Assembly: GCA_036782995.1 (NCBI GenBank)
Contig: DAIPXZ010000002.1
Location: forward strand, 239,271-303,270
Origin: DAIPXZ01 sp036782995
GTDB taxonomy: Bacteria; Bacillota; Clostridia; Saccharofermentanales; Saccharofermentanaceae
DNA length: 64,000 bases
Reading direction: 5' to 3'
The notes below the pieces were generated by a model. That model had not been told where the DNA came from and did no database searches. It saw nothing but the letters and a program-made list of their open reading frames with translations. Made by a program: the position numbers and the translations under genes. Positions within the stretch are counted from its first letter, which is position 1; each line of letters begins with the position of its first letter. Below are positions 63,993 through 64,000 of the stretch, one piece after another.

Positions 63993-64000
63993 GAGAAGAA

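Overview
The window looks like chromosome of a mid-GC Firmicute, most likely a Clostridia (Oscillospirales-type) bacterium. This is inferred from gene families and gene order, not from a marker search. Firmicutes hallmarks are ireB-ruvX-DUF1292, tmk-darA-holB-ricT, rsmI beside a trmN6-like gene, metG-tatD, a Crh-like HPr, a Clostridia-type Rho with a long N-terminal insertion, and clear AGGAGG ribosome binding sites. Most genes lie on the minus strand.

Layout. 1-13.5 kb: a zinc-ribbon protein cut by the left edge, tRNA-Val(GAC), an operon ireB > ruvX > two DUF1292 proteins > CPBP protease > a 1058-residue membrane-anchored surface protein, then mtaB, a plus-strand HPr-like gene, rnr, secG and a calcium-type P-ATPase. 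13.5-27.6 kb: a tRNA operon (Val-Asp-Phe), a small membrane protein, tatD, metG, rho, an ABC export pair, an mreB homologue, a TraX-like membrane protein and leuS. 27.6-38.3 kb: an EAL phosphodiesterase, rsmI, a trmN6-like gene, a ferredoxin, then ricT, holB, darA, tmk, an Arg/Gly/Asn-rich protein and the folate block folK, folB, folP, folE. 38.3-46.6 kb: regulators (two AraC, one XRE, one DeoR) around a large sialate-O-acetylesterase-fold protein that lacks its catalytic motifs, plus a DEAD-box helicase and tRNA-Gln. 46.7-57.6 kb: uracil-DNA glycosylase, Smr protein, an RsuA-type pseudouridine synthase with an apparently leaderless start, membrane proteins, methyltransferase, MFS exporter, GNAT, PARG-like protein, a transglutaminase lipoprotein and guanine deaminase.

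57.7-64.0 kb: a PAS-GGDEF-receiver gene whose 5' end is frameshifted is followed by about 4.3 kb of visibly AT-richer DNA. This stretch holds broken pieces: a Cys-containing fragment, a 23-codon ORF, a DUF4760-like gene split by a stop and a frameshift, two unrecognised genes, further fragments, a headless tyrosine integrase, and a DUF2752 gene whose 3' end runs into the integrase. I read it as a decayed integrative-element insertion.

Functional themes: translation and tRNA modification (metG, leuS, mtaB, rsmI, trmN6-like, rsuA-like), folate synthesis (complete from GTP to dihydropteroate), cyclic-dinucleotide signalling (DarA for c-di-AMP; one c-di-GMP phosphodiesterase and one cyclase) and RNA turnover (RNase R, DEAD helicase, Rho, RicT). 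Starts were chosen from Shine-Dalgarno position. No CRISPR array, rRNA, T-box or other known riboswitch was recognised.
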